Shown: positions 1-10,353 of the stretch, piece after piece
Position numbering within the stretch: position 1 is the first letter of the stretch
Layout of the letters: the number at the start of each line of letters is the position of its first letter
DNA from: Okeania sp. SIO2B3
GTDB taxonomy: Bacteria; Cyanobacteriota; Cyanobacteriia; Cyanobacteriales; Microcoleaceae
Reading direction: 5' to 3'
Assembly: GCF_010672525.1 (NCBI RefSeq)
Contig: NZ_JAAHGH010000005.1
Coordinates: forward strand, 1-64,000
DNA length: 64,000 bases
Program-made: the position numbers and the translations under genes
The notes under the pieces: model-generated
What the model saw: only the letters and a program-made list of their open reading frames with translations
Databases searched by the model: none
Told to the model about the DNA's origin: nothing

Positions 1-163
1 CAACTAATCTAGATAATACTGCCGCAACTTTCTGAGGAGCTACATAGTTACAATCATTTACTAATTCTTGGTCATAGTCTTTAGCCCATGTGCTATAGTT
101 CTCTAGTAATTCTTGATGATTTTGAGAACTATATAGCTTGTTTTGTCGATTTTCTATGCTCAT
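1..163 (-). CDS. SAM-dependent methyltransferase, N-terminal part (runs off the window)
   Basis: The minus strand reads from an ATG at 163 without a stop to base 1 and gives about 54 residues beginning MSIENRQNKLYSSQNHQELL and continuing with YSTWAKDYDQEL. The pattern of a short helix, then Y..WA..YDQEL, is typical of the first helix of small class I (UbiE/Methyltransf_11-like) methyltransferases, just before the glycine-rich SAM motif. That motif lies outside the window, so substrate and family stay open. It is transcribed divergently from the DUF427 gene. Confidence 0.55.
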   Translation of the reverse strand, partial: MSIENRQNKLYSSQNHQELLENYSTWAKDYDQELVNDCNYVAPQKVAAVLSRLV

Positions 164-287
164 ATTTTTTGTTTCAGATAATCATAGACTTTGTTATGCT
201 ATTGTGAAAAATCTTATTTCTCAAAGCTAATCAAAAATCTCACTAGAATATAATATAAAATATTTTAATGAAAGTAAATTATTAATT

Positions 288-782
288 ATGAAACCTAATC
301 CAATTCCTCCAAAACCCGGTCAAGAATCAGTTTGGGATTATCCTCGTCCAGCTATTTTGCAAGATACTGATAAACATTTGAAAATAATTTGTAATGATAT
401 TGTTTTAGCAGAAACAAATAGAGGTAAAAGAGTATTAGAAACAAGTCATCCTCCTACCTATTATTTTCCCCCCGAAGATATTAAATTAGAACATTTAATC
501 GAAACACCCAAACAACTTTTGTGTGAATGGAAAGGCAGATATCAATATTATGATATTCGCATCGGCGATAGGTATATAAAATATGGCGCTTGGCGATATA
601 TTGAACCGACTCCTAATTTTGTCACTATTCAAACATATTATAGTTTTGCGGCTGGTTTAATGGATGCTTGTTATGTTAATGATGAATTAGTTAAGCCTCA
701 AGCTGGAGATTTTTATGGGGGATGGATTACTGCTGATATTGTCGGACCATTTAAAGGCGAACCAGGCACGAGAGGGTGGTAA
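288..782 (+). CDS. DUF427 domain protein
   Basis: This 164-residue protein has the features of the DUF427 family: an N-terminal ESVWDYPRPA segment, the core HLKIICNDIVLAETNRGKR with a conserved R/L..SH..TYYFP continuation, and the later CEWKG..QYYDI and AWRYIEPTP motifs. Family members are small cytoplasmic beta-rich proteins of unknown function, and this length is usual for cyanobacterial ones. The ATG at 288 is the only reasonable start. No clear Shine-Dalgarno sequence is seen, and the upstream 120 bases are very AT-rich. Two R1 elements follow directly, so it is probably monocistronic. The family is confident; the function is unknown. Confidence 0.85.
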   Translation: MKPNPIPPKPGQESVWDYPRPAILQDTDKHLKIICNDIVLAETNRGKRVLETSHPPTYYFPPEDIKLEHLIETPKQLLCEWKGRYQYYDIRIGDRYIKYGAWRYIEPTPNFVTIQTYYSFAAGLMDACYVNDELVKPQAGDFYGGWITADIVGPFKGEPGTRGW

Positions 783-835
783 ATAATTAATAATTAATAA
801 TTAATTATTAATTATTAATAATTGATAATTGATAA

Positions 836-1251
836 TTAGGGTTTGCTGAAAAAGTATTATGGGTGAGGGTAGGAGTCAGGAATCATAATAGCCTAAAATT
901 ACAGAAGATTTAGTCGGAACAATTGTCCCTCCATTTTTCCGCTGTTGTCTGCTCAAAATCCTAACTTTGAGATTTAATCAGCAAGCCCTAATTAGAGCTT
1001 GCTGATTAAATCTCAAAGCATTGAAACATAAAGGTTTTAGCTTTTTTAGGTACTAATAAAGTACCAACTTTTGGGTATCTCAGGTTGATGCTAGGAGCGC
1101 ATTTTGAGCAAGATAGGGGCAAAAAACCAAGAGAGGACTACCTACTCTATAACTCCGATTCCTGATGACTTCCCCTCCACCGGAGAGGCCCGCGGGTGGG
1201 TTAACTCCTGACTCCTTCCCCCTACTAAAAGACTTTTTCAGCAAGCCCTAA
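836..1251. mobile_element. Two head-to-head R1 MITE-like elements
   Basis: The first element (about 836-991) begins TTAGGGTTTGCTGAAAAAG and ends TTAATCAGCAAGCCCTAA. The second (about 992-1251) is inverted, starting with GCTTGCTGATTAAATC and ending TTTTTCAGCAAGCCCTAA. The abutting ends form a palindrome of about 40 bp around 972-1014. Neither encodes a protein. The terminal inverted repeats and lack of coding capacity indicate MITEs. Related copies lie near 4176, 30889, 35012 and 36360. The spacer before 836 is only taattatt tracts. Confidence 0.7.
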
Positions 1252-1325
1252 TTAGAGATAGTTTTCATTATTCATCATCCATTACCAATTATCCATTATC
1301 AATTAATTAAAAGGAGATAGATTCC

Positions 1326-2681
1326 GTGAAAATAGAAGTAATTAAAGTAGATGATGTGACAATTCACGAACATCATCTAAATATTAGTTATAGTGCCGAT
1401 AAATTTCAATTCTCGACAAAAATTTTTTATCACGATATATCTTTTTCTTCCCTACAACAAAAATACTCTCAAGAATTTATCGAAAAAATAGCAAGTTATA
1501 TTGCTTTATTTGAAGGGATGAAATTATGTTCGTTATTTCCAAAATATTACGATATTTCTAGAATAGCTGCACATTTAGAAGAGTCAGTTTTAGAACTTTT
1601 TGTCAAAATATACCAAGGGGTTTTTTGTCAGCATTGGTATGAAAATAATGTCACAGATTATCAACAACCAGAATTTATTTATGCACAAAATTTAGGAGAG
1701 GCTAATCCTGTATCAATATTAGGAGATAATCGTACTATTCTGACAGGTTGTGGCGGTGGTAAAGATAGTATTGTTACTATGAAAATGTTAGAAGAAGCAA
1801 ATATTCCTTTTGCCTCCATGCAATATTCTCATGGTGTTTATGGAAAAGCAGATTTACAACATAATTTAATTGCTGGAGTAGTAGCAGAGGTGAATCCAGT
1901 TAAAAGTCATAAAATCTCTATTTTTGATGATTTTGTTGACTTTCCTCTTTTTCAATTATATTTCCCAGAAAATTCAGGAATTACTGCTCCAGAAACTCCG
2001 GTGTCTGTCTTTGAATCATTATTTTTAATGTTGGATAAAGGATACAATTACTTATGTTTGGCTCACGAAAAAAGTGCTAATACTGGAAATATGTTTTGGG
2101 AAGAAATAGGCAGAGAAGTTAACCATCAATGGGGAAAAGGTCTAGAAGCAGAACAACTTTTAGACCAATTTGTTCGGGATAATCTTTTATCTAACTTTAA
2201 ATACTTTAGTATCCTCCAACCTATTTACGACCTTCGTATTTTTCAAAATTTGAGTAAATATCCTGAAGTTATTCCGAAAATTCATTCCTGTAATATTAAA
2301 AAACCTTGGTGTAAAAAATGCCCGAAATGTGCCTATGTTTGGTTAGGATTAATGGCTTTTTGTCAGACAGATATTGTTGATGAAGTTTTTCAGGTAAATT
2401 TATTTGATGATGAAGATTTACTGCCAATTTTTCAAGCAATGATAGGTTTATCAACCCATACTCCCTTTGAATGTATTGGTGAAATTGATGAAAGTCGTTT
2501 GATGATGAAAAAATGTCTGGAAAAAGGTTTATCTGGTAAAGCATTAGATATCTTTACTGAAGAAGTTTTATCAAATACTAAAATTGACTGGGAAAAAATA
2601 GAATATAAATATAATTCTGTGTATGAAAAAGAACACGCTATTCCAGGCTGGTTATTTGAAAAGACTAAGGAAAAATTGTAA
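1326..2681 (+). CDS. PP-loop ATP pyrophosphatase-like protein, MurL-like
   Basis: This 451-residue protein carries a central PP-loop, TGCGGGKDSIVTMKML (about residues 139-154), the ATP-binding signature of N-type ATP pyrophosphatases. Near the C-terminus is a cysteine cluster, CNIKKPWCKKCPKCAYVWL. The combination of a roughly 130-residue N-terminal domain, GGGKDS and the W-C-x2-CPKC cluster resembles MurL, the UDP-MurNAc-L-Ala-L-Glu epimerase, and its uncharacterised relatives. This assignment rests on recall, and a generic PP-loop enzyme is the alternative. The GTG start at 1326 is preceded by a good AAAGGAGAT Shine-Dalgarno sequence at about 1309-1317. The gene stands alone, between R1 elements and a strong hairpin at 2716-2753. 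Confidence 0.6.
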   Translation: MKIEVIKVDDVTIHEHHLNISYSADKFQFSTKIFYHDISFSSLQQKYSQEFIEKIASYIALFEGMKLCSLFPKYYDISRIAAHLEESVLELFVKIYQGVFCQHWYENNVTDYQQPEFIYAQNLGEANPVSILGDNRTILTGCGGGKDSIVTMKMLEEANIPFASMQYSHGVYGKADLQHNLIAGVVAEVNPVKSHKISIFDDFVDFPLFQLYFPENSGITAPETPVSVFESLFLMLDKGYNYLCLAHEKSANTGNMFWEEIGREVNHQWGKGLEAEQLLDQFVRDNLLSNFKYFSILQPIYDLRIFQNLSKYPEVIPKIHSCNIKKPWCKKCPKCAYVWLGLMAFCQTDIVDEVFQVNLFDDEDLLPIFQAMIGLSTHTPFECIGEIDESRLMMKKCLEKGLSGKALDIFTEEVLSNTKIDWEKIEYKYNSVYEKEHAIPGWLFEKTKEKL

Positions 2682-2715
2682 ATATTAAGAATAAGAATAA
2701 GAAAAAACAGGAAAA

Positions 2716-2753
2716 AATTTTGTAAGCATTCTGCAGGAAATGCTTACAAAATT
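2716..2753. repeat. Perfect 15-bp stem hairpin, minimal R6-like element
   Basis: AATTTTGTAAGCATT (2716-2730) pairs perfectly with AATGCTTACAAAATT (2739-2753) around an 8-base loop. The core GTAAGCATT/AATGCTTAC equals the ends of the R6 element at 27866-28038, so this looks like an R6 copy reduced to its two ends. It lies 35 bases after the MurL-like gene and could also work as a terminator, although no U-run follows. A second palindrome, AATTCTATCAT/ATGATAGAATT, lies at 2785-2812. Confidence 0.6.
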
Positions 2754-2854
2754 ATTGGTAGTCCTGTATATGTAGTGATAAGTGAATTCTATCATTAATT
2801 TATGATAGAATTGTCCTCAATATTAAATGTTTGATTGCAGTTTAGGGGGGAGTG

Positions 2855-3110
2855 ATGACAGTGGAAGTTTGTATTATCGGTTTTGGACACAGCGTAGTCC
2901 CTTTGATTCGTGAGTTAGAGCGCACTCAGACCGAGTTTCAAATTATTTCTGATAAAAGCAACAATATTTGGGATGATCTTAGTGAAAGAGAACGCTTAGA
3001 CTTTGATTTAGTTTCAACTTATGTGACAACATTTTATTAGTTTGATTTCGTGAAGGATTTTGAAAAAGACTATGTCCCTACAGCTAAACAATATTAAATG
3101 AACAAGAGAT
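2855..3110 (+). pseudogene. N-terminal relic of a Rossmann-fold (FAD/NAD) monooxygenase-like gene
   Basis: From the ATG at 2855, preceded by GGGGGGAG, the frame reads TVEVCIIGFGHSVVPLIREL. This is a beta-alpha-beta dinucleotide-binding start (GxGxxxxP) followed by an ERTQTEF..ISDKSNNIW segment. A TAG stops it at 3038-3040, but the same frame continues sensibly (FDFVKDFEKDYVPTAKQY) to a second stop near 3095. The residues after the first stop look like the conserved F..DF..D..PT....Y segment of flavin-dependent monooxygenases, so this is a decayed 5' end rather than a 62-residue gene. The rest of the gene is absent. Confidence 0.55.
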
Positions 3111-3188
3111 GATTATTGACGTATAGTTGAGTCGATACAAAAATATAAGTCTTCTCAATAATCAAAGCCAGAGGAAAAAAGAGAAAAA

Positions 3189-4477
<1,289 letters not shown>

Positions 4478-4481
4478 AGTT

Positions 4482-4598
4482 ATGAACGAGTGGAAAAAGA
4501 CGAAAATAGGATTAATTCAAGAAATTAATAATTTTCAAGAGATTATCAATTTGGAAGCAGATTTTAATGAGGGAAAATTTAAGCTATTAGTTAATTAA
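4482..4598 (+). other. 38-codon ORF of unknown origin
   Basis: An ATG at 4482 directly after the R3 end opens a short frame (MNEWKKTKIGLIQEINNFQE and 18 further residues) ending in TAA, which touches the 3' end of the convergent permease gene. It has a plausible helical composition and no recognisable motif. It may be the tail of a gene cut off by the R1/R3 insertion. No ribosome-binding site is seen and expression is doubtful. Confidence 0.2.
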
Positions 4599-5893
4599 TC
4601 TATTAATCTATGAATCAAACTATGCCAAATTAAACCAACAAGAATTAACCCTAAACCAACTAACCAAATTTGCTGCTCTACCCAAAAAGCTAAAAACAAA
4701 CAAGCAGCTAAACCTACCCAACCTAACCACTTAGGGTAAAGTCTTTCTTCTGGAGAAAGTTGGAGAGCAGCAAAATTAGTAATAGCATAATAAATCAGAA
4801 CATTAAAAGCACTAAAAGACCAAGTAGTTTTCACATCCCCAATTAAAACCAAAAAAGCGATCGCTACTCCCACAACTATCACAGCTATATAAGGAGTAGT
4901 TTGCTCACTATTCAATCTAGCAATAACTTTAGGTACATCTCGCCGACGCCCCATTGCCAACAAAACCCTGGACAAACCCAAAATTAAATTTAACAACACT
5001 CCCAACATTGCCGTAATAGCACCAACAGCAATTAACTTCGGAATTACAGGAACACCTAAACCTCCTACTCTAGCAATAACTTCTAGAGGAGCAGCTAAAC
5101 TAACATCTGCTTGAGACAATTTATTAATCACTTCCTGACCAACTACCACCGTAACCAAAGCGATCGATATATATAACAAACAGGTGACGAGCATCGTTAG
5201 AGCGATCGCTCTAGGAATAGTACGTCGTGGTTCCTTTACTTCCTCACCCAAAGTTGCAATACGACCGTAACCAGTATAAGCAACAAACATTAAAGCAGTA
5301 GCTTGAAGTAAAGATGCTATAGGTTTATCCCCAGGAAAAAAAGGCGTTAAAATTTCCCCAGCAGACGATACTACTTGAGGCACCCCTGCCAAGATAAACA
5401 CAACCAGAGAAAATAACGTTATCGAAACAATAATAATATTAGTAAAATTAGAACGACGAATTCCACTTAACACAACTATAGTTAATACAACCACAGCAGT
5501 TAAAGCAGTCAACACCAACCAAGTTTGATTATTCACACCAAAAGCATTCAGCAAATAACCAGCAAAACCCAAAGCAGCAGTAGCAGCAGAAGCACTTTTC
5601 GCCAACAGAAACATCCACCCCGCAATAAAACCCAACCAATGATTCAGATATTTATAACCATATTCATAAGTACCGCCACTCACAGGATGGTTTGCTGCTA
5701 ACTGAGCGCTATTAAAACCATTGCAGATAGCAACAACAGCACCTATTGCCACCGCAATAATTACCGATAGACCCGTAATACTAGCAGCAATACCAATACT
5801 GACAAATACTCCCGTACCCACAATTGAGCCTAAACCCATGAGGGTAGCGCCGAACACACCAATTTCTCGTCGAAGTAGAGGCCGAGAGGTCAT
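4595..5893 (-). CDS. APC-family amino acid permease
   Basis: This 432-residue inner-membrane protein has about 12 hydrophobic segments. The first helix carries the APC hallmark GSIVGTGVFVS (residues 22-32), where the broken GxG motif binds the substrate backbone, and PVSGGTYEYGYKYL follows near residue 71. Both fix the amino acid-polyamine-organocation superfamily (cationic transporter/YbaT-like branch). The substrate cannot be read from the sequence. The gene is monocistronic, convergent with decayed DNA at its 3' end, and a 540-bp repeat-containing spacer separates it from ctaB. The ATG at 5893 begins MTSRPLLRREIGVFGAT, the usual start of the family. Confidence 0.85.
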   Translation of the reverse strand: MTSRPLLRREIGVFGATLMGLGSIVGTGVFVSIGIAASITGLSVIIAVAIGAVVAICNGFNSAQLAANHPVSGGTYEYGYKYLNHWLGFIAGWMFLLAKSASAATAALGFAGYLLNAFGVNNQTWLVLTALTAVVVLTIVVLSGIRRSNFTNIIIVSITLFSLVVFILAGVPQVVSSAGEILTPFFPGDKPIASLLQATALMFVAYTGYGRIATLGEEVKEPRRTIPRAIALTMLVTCLLYISIALVTVVVGQEVINKLSQADVSLAAPLEVIARVGGLGVPVIPKLIAVGAITAMLGVLLNLILGLSRVLLAMGRRRDVPKVIARLNSEQTTPYIAVIVVGVAIAFLVLIGDVKTTWSFSAFNVLIYYAITNFAALQLSPEERLYPKWLGWVGLAACLFLAFWVEQQIWLVGLGLILVGLIWHSLIHRLID

Positions 5894-5941
5894 TAGATTT
5901 TTATCCTTAGTACACTTATCTTTTATAGTGTGATCTGAAAC

Positions 5942-6053
5942 AGGACTTACGCAGAGACTCTACTTATGGTGAGGACGCCATTCGGAGCTTTGCGGTACGC
6001 AAATGCCACTCACCCCTACAAATGTTGCTTTGAAAGTCAATTTGCGTAAGTCC
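5942..6053. mobile_element. R2 MITE-like element; rest of spacer 5894-6439
   Basis: AGGACTTACGC at 5942 and TTGCGTAAGTCC ending at 6053 are inverted terminal repeats around a non-coding core holding a palindrome of the GGAGCTTTGCGG type. The rest of the spacer has a GGGGAGTA repeat near 6145-6165, a ttgggttgaggg segment near 6178 (also found near 47130), and no gene that I can support. Confidence 0.6.
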
Positions 6054-6439
6054 GGATGAAATACTAAAATTTTTGCTACAGATACTTAGGCTATTTCAAG
6101 GAGTCAGGAGTTAGTGGACCGACACACCTTAAGTGGTGCATTAGGGAGTAGGGGAGTAGGGGAGAAAGATTGCTGTTGGGTTGAGGGACGAAACCAAACC
6201 TACAGTTATTGCACCATTTTAGCTGTGGTAGTAGCGTGTCTAGCTTTAGAATGTGGATAAAGCAATTGCCACAGAAGGCAGTAAATTCAATATTATCGGC
6301 CTGTGTTTACCTACAATTTTAGTCTAGACGAGCTACTACATTAGGTACTAAATTCTCGATATTTGTCAAACTACAAGTTGTCAAACTAAAAGGCAGGCAA
6401 AATGCCTACCTCAAACCAGATTTTATTGTTTAATTACAA

Positions 6440-7426
6440 CTAAGATAACATTGCGATCGCGCTGCTAATAAAGGTTTGCAAATTATCAGCTACAGCAGTA
6501 GTAATTCCACGAGTAAAAGGTAAACTGTCAATCACCATAACTAAACATAATAACATCATGTAGTATATGGAATACTTAAACAGCGACCGCGCTACATCTC
6601 TATTAGAAGGATCTTTTAATAATAGCCAAGCTTTCTGGAGAAAGACTGCACCTAGCAAAGTTGCTAATACTGCATAAACTGCTCCACTTGCGTGCAATGG
6701 ATAAACCAACAACAACGTCATCGGAATCAAAATTAGACTATAAACCCAAATCTGTTTAGCTGTTTCCTCATTTCCTTCAATTACAGGTAACATTGGCACA
6801 CCCACTTCCTTGTATTCATCACGAATATAGATTGCCAAAGCCCAAAAGTGAGGAGGAGTCCAGATAAAGATAATCGCAAATAGTAACCAAGCTGCCCAAC
6901 TCAATTCTCCTGTCACCGCAGCCCAACCTACTAATGGGGGAATAGCACCAGCAGCACCGCCAATTACAATATTTTGTACGCTATGACGTTTTAACCAGTG
7001 GGTGTAAATACCAACATAAAAAACTATTCCAGACATTGCCAACAATGCTGACAGTAAATTAGCAAAGACTGTGAGCAAAGTAAATGATGTAGCTGCTAGA
7101 ATGAATGCAAAAATTAAAGCATCGCGGGGTTTTACTCTCCCAGAAGGAATAGGACGCCAGCGGGTGCGCTCCATAATATAGTCAATATCGCTGTCGTAGA
7201 TGCAGTTAATAGCGTTAGCTGCACCAGAAGCTAATGCACCACCTATTAATGTCACGAATAGTAGAAGGGGAGAGACTTCTCCCTTTGCTCCCAACCACAT
7301 TCCGGCTGCAGTTGTAATTAATAGCAGTAGAATAATTCTAGGTTTTGTTAGTTGATAGTAGCTTTTGACTACTTGTAAAATATTATCATGGCGTCGTGGA
7401 AAACTATGAGAAATAACTTCTTGCAT
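6440..7426 (-). CDS. ctaB: Protoheme IX farnesyltransferase (heme O synthase)
   Basis: This 328-residue membrane protein of the UbiA prenyltransferase superfamily farnesylates heme b to heme O, the first step towards heme A for the oxidase encoded next door. The first aspartate-rich motif is [19 protein letters not shown] (about residues 93-111), matching N-x3-D-x2-D-x4-R-T-x-RP of CtaB. A second loop, [16 protein letters not shown], carries the other prenyl-diphosphate-binding acidic residues. About nine helices are visible. It lies 309 bp downstream of ctaA in the same direction, probably one transcription unit. The ATG at 7426 is chosen for the [14 protein letters not shown]-terminus; a start further in would remove only cytoplasmic residues. 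Confidence 0.95.
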   Translation of the reverse strand: MQEVISHSFPRRHDNILQVVKSYYQLTKPRIILLLLITTAAGMWLGAKGEVSPLLLFVTLIGGALASGAANAINCIYDSDIDYIMERTRWRPIPSGRVKPRDALIFAFILAATSFTLLTVFANLLSALLAMSGIVFYVGIYTHWLKRHSVQNIVIGGAAGAIPPLVGWAAVTGELSWAAWLLFAIIFIWTPPHFWALAIYIRDEYKEVGVPMLPVIEGNEETAKQIWVYSLILIPMTLLLVYPLHASGAVYAVLATLLGAVFLQKAWLLLKDPSNRDVARSLFKYSIYYMMLLCLVMVIDSLPFTRGITTAVADNLQTFISSAIAMLS

Positions 7427-7735
7427 GGATTCTAATTTGTTAATTTTCTGTTTAAGCTGGTTATTCTTTCCGTCATCTAATCTATTAAGTTTACGGGCAA
7501 TATCAAAACGGATATTAGTGACAGTTAATTTTTGATGTTAGCCAGTTTGAAAAATTTAGTCCGGTTGAATAGTTATAATTAGAGCTTCGTAGTAGGGGTT
7601 GAGCAATAAGATAGATAGGGCTTTAGCCCTGCTACAAACAAAAACTTTTTTATCGCTCTACAGTATAGCTAACCTTTCTATTTCTAATCTAATAACTCAC
7701 AAAAGAGGGGTATATTACTGTATCTATCTTAACAA
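7427..7735. other. ctaA-ctaB spacer
   Basis: This 309-bp stretch separates two co-oriented heme A biosynthesis genes. It contains a hairpin-forming repeat, atagggctttagccct (about 7615-7630), and no coding frame that I can support. Confidence 0.5.
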
Positions 7736-8650
7736 TTAAGCCTTTGCAACTTGTCGATCGCGTAAAGCAATAACAGTAAATGCTACTAAAGTTCCTAATA
7801 ATGCTGCTCCTACCGCTTGGTGAGATACGGTCAATAACTCAATTTGCAGGCGTAACCGGAAGGTCATAACCCCCAAACCAATCTGAGTTAATACTAATAA
7901 ACCAGACCAGTTTGCTAATTTTCGCAGCAGTGGATGTAAGGCAGAGGTGCGCCACGCTATAACTACCAATGCTAATGTTGCTAAAGTCGGAGGAACAACC
8001 CCAGCAATATGACTATTCATTATTTTACAAAGTTCCGCCAATCCAAAACATTGATGCAGCGCCCACTGAGAAGCAACTAACCCACCCAGTAAACTTTGTA
8101 AATAAACAAAAATTGCAGCAGTTAATCCTACCCAAGGTAGTTTACCAACATTGCCCGTACCTTTATATGGCATCATTGACAAACTTATAACTAATAGAGT
8201 CATAAAGTAAAGCAAAGCAGTACCAAGGTGAGCGGTGACAATATCAAAGCGTAATAATTCTGTGACAGTTAATCCACCCAGTACTCCTTGGAAAACTATT
8301 AGTCCCAGAGCAAAAGTCGATGCCCAAGGTAGCCAGGTTGGCAATTCTCGTCTATGCCACCATGATAAACCCATCAGAGCGATCGTGCCAAAGCCGATTA
8401 AACTTGCATCTAATCGGTGAAACCACTCTAAAAATACTTGCAGATTCATCTGTGCCATTGGTACTAATTTACCATAACACAACGGCCAGTCAGGACAGGC
8501 TAAACCTGCATTCATAACTCTGGTAGCACTACCGATAGCCATCAGTAGTAGGGTAGCTATACATAGTTTCCAAACCAAACCACGAATGCGTTCCCGTGCT
8601 GGAGACTGAGAGCAAATAATTGTATTGTTATTTAAAACAGAATTGGCCAT
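7736..8650 (-). CDS. ctaA: Heme A synthase (COX15/CtaA)
   Basis: This 304-residue protein has eight predicted membrane spans arranged as two four-helix repeats. It converts heme O to heme A. Family signs are ATRVMNAGLACPDWPLCYGK (residues about 42-61, with the conserved N-AG-L-CPDWP block), EWFHRLDASLIG (a heme-binding His after the E-x2-HR motif), TAHLGTALL, and the C-terminal SHQAVGAALLG with the last histidine. It faces away from ctaC, with a 528-bp divergent promoter region between them. The ATG at 8650 gives the expected short cytoplasmic N-terminus. Confidence 0.95.
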   Translation of the reverse strand: MANSVLNNNTIICSQSPARERIRGLVWKLCIATLLLMAIGSATRVMNAGLACPDWPLCYGKLVPMAQMNLQVFLEWFHRLDASLIGFGTIALMGLSWWHRRELPTWLPWASTFALGLIVFQGVLGGLTVTELLRFDIVTAHLGTALLYFMTLLVISLSMMPYKGTGNVGKLPWVGLTAAIFVYLQSLLGGLVASQWALHQCFGLAELCKIMNSHIAGVVPPTLATLALVVIAWRTSALHPLLRKLANWSGLLVLTQIGLGVMTFRLRLQIELLTVSHQAVGAALLGTLVAFTVIALRDRQVAKA

Positions 8651-9178
8651 AAGATTTTTATTAGCTGTAATCTAAAATCTTGCTAAATTAACAACATACT
8701 GAATCTTAAATTCAGAAATAATCATCACATCTGACAATTATTAATGTGTTTAAGTTCTTGTTACTATAAGGGATACTATCTGAAGATTTGTTCTGCTTTA
8801 GAAAGTTTTCTGATTTGAATTTTCTTTACAGTTTACTGTTATATGTGTTACTGATTTCCCCAAAAAAATATTTTTAACTTTTTCTTTAATTTCTAATAAA
8901 TTAATCAATCAAAGTATGCAATTTAAGAGTACATATTTAATTTAACTTTGTTTATACAAACTGTGGGGTAATTTTTGAGTGCAATAGTTAAAATAATATA
9001 AACTCTCTGGAGAGAAATCTATGAAAAACTAAGATAATCTATAATTTTGATAAATAGTAACAATTATATCTAGTTTATAAGTAGATGCTTAGTTTAACCT
9101 ATGTAATTGAGTATGACAAAAAGTCAAAGACTCCTCTACCTAGGCTAGGGGGAGGAAGACTAATTAAAGAGGTAATAT
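8651..9178. promoter_or_regulatory. Divergent ctaA / ctaCDE control region
   Basis: The two heme A and oxidase operons are transcribed away from this 528-bp AT-rich spacer, so both promoters should lie here (inference). A GAGGTAATAT Shine-Dalgarno-like sequence at about 9169-9178 precedes the ctaC ATG. I found no repeat element, regulator site or small gene that I can name with confidence. Confidence 0.45.
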
Positions 9179-10198
9179 ATGGAAGAAAAAGAAAAAATAC
9201 CAGTCTCAGTAATCACCCTAGTAGTTGGTATAATAGTCACCATAATTAGCGTGTGGTTAGGTCAAAATCATGGTCTATTACCAGAGCAAGCATCAGTACA
9301 AGCTCCTCTGGTGGACGGTTTTTTTGACATCATGTTTACTATAGCAGCAGCTTTATTTCTAGTGGTAGAAGGAACAATCGTCTTCTGCGCAATTAAATTT
9401 CGTAGACGTCAAGGAGACGATGGTGATGGCGCTGCCTTTAGGGAAAATTTACCATTAGAAATATTTTGGACGGCAATTCCATCCATAATTGTGATTGGTC
9501 TTGGTATCTACAGTGTAGATGTATATAGACAGATGGGTGGGTTCGATCCAGCAGGAACAAAAGTAGCTCATGTTTCTTCATCCGATCGGCAAACAGTGCA
9601 ACCAGGAACAGCTCTGGCAGCTCCCCTAATAGCAGATGCTGAAGGAATGGAGTCAGAAGAAGTAGCTACAAAAGAAGTGAGCAAATATGGCTTTGGAGCA
9701 GCTCCTGAAGCAGGAGTAAACCCAGCAGATGTAGTTGTTGACATTACAGGAATTCAGTATGGATGGCTGATGACCTATCCCGAAAGTGGTGTTTTAGCAG
9801 GGGAACTCCATATTCCTGTCAACAAGGATATACAAATCAATCTTTCTGCTCAAGATGTTATTCATGCTTTCTGGATACCTGCTTTCCGTTTGAAGCAAGA
9901 TGCAATTCCTGGTAAAGATACCCAACTCCGGTTCGTAGCTACTAAAACTGGAGAATATCCAGTATATTGTGCAGAACTTTGCGGTGCTTACCACGGAGCA
10001 ATGAGAACACAAGTAATTGTTGAAACTCAAGAAGAGTATGAAGCTTGGATAGAAGAAAATACTTTTGCCGAGCAACCACAGTTGAATCAAGCTGTAGCAG
10101 TAAACACTGCTGATTTATCAGAATCGGAGTATCTTAGCCCTTATGCTAATGAAATGGGTATCGATTCCGAAACATTAAATCAAATTCATCCAAACTAG
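9179..10198 (+). CDS. ctaC: Cytochrome c oxidase subunit II
   Basis: This 339-residue protein has two N-terminal membrane helices (roughly residues 8-28 and 45-75) and an exposed cupredoxin domain. It takes electrons from cytochrome c or plastocyanin at the binuclear CuA centre. All CuA ligands are visible: the His in DVIHAFWIPAF, then C264-A-E266-L-C268 ... H272 ... M275. A linker with several Ala/Val/Glu repeats (about residues 128-175) is longer than in proteobacterial homologues. It begins the ctaC-ctaD-ctaE operon, 155 bp before ctaD. Confidence 0.96.
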   Translation: MEEKEKIPVSVITLVVGIIVTIISVWLGQNHGLLPEQASVQAPLVDGFFDIMFTIAAALFLVVEGTIVFCAIKFRRRQGDDGDGAAFRENLPLEIFWTAIPSIIVIGLGIYSVDVYRQMGGFDPAGTKVAHVSSSDRQTVQPGTALAAPLIADAEGMESEEVATKEVSKYGFGAAPEAGVNPADVVVDITGIQYGWLMTYPESGVLAGELHIPVNKDIQINLSAQDVIHAFWIPAFRLKQDAIPGKDTQLRFVATKTGEYPVYCAELCGAYHGAMRTQVIVETQEEYEAWIEENTFAEQPQLNQAVAVNTADLSESEYLSPYANEMGIDSETLNQIHPN

Positions 10199-10353
10199 AC
10201 TAGAACTACTAGCAGCTCATACTTCCCCACAGGAGAATTCAAAAATCCCTATTCTTACAGGGGAAGATTTGGGGAGGAGTCAGCTCCAAAGGTAAAAAAA
10301 ATGAGTTCAACCTCCCCAACTAACTAATTCGTAATTGTCAAAATAATTTACAG

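Noticed and set aside
7969-8517. Several plus-strand frames inside ctaA
   Set aside because: They lie opposite a well-conserved heme A synthase and show no family features.
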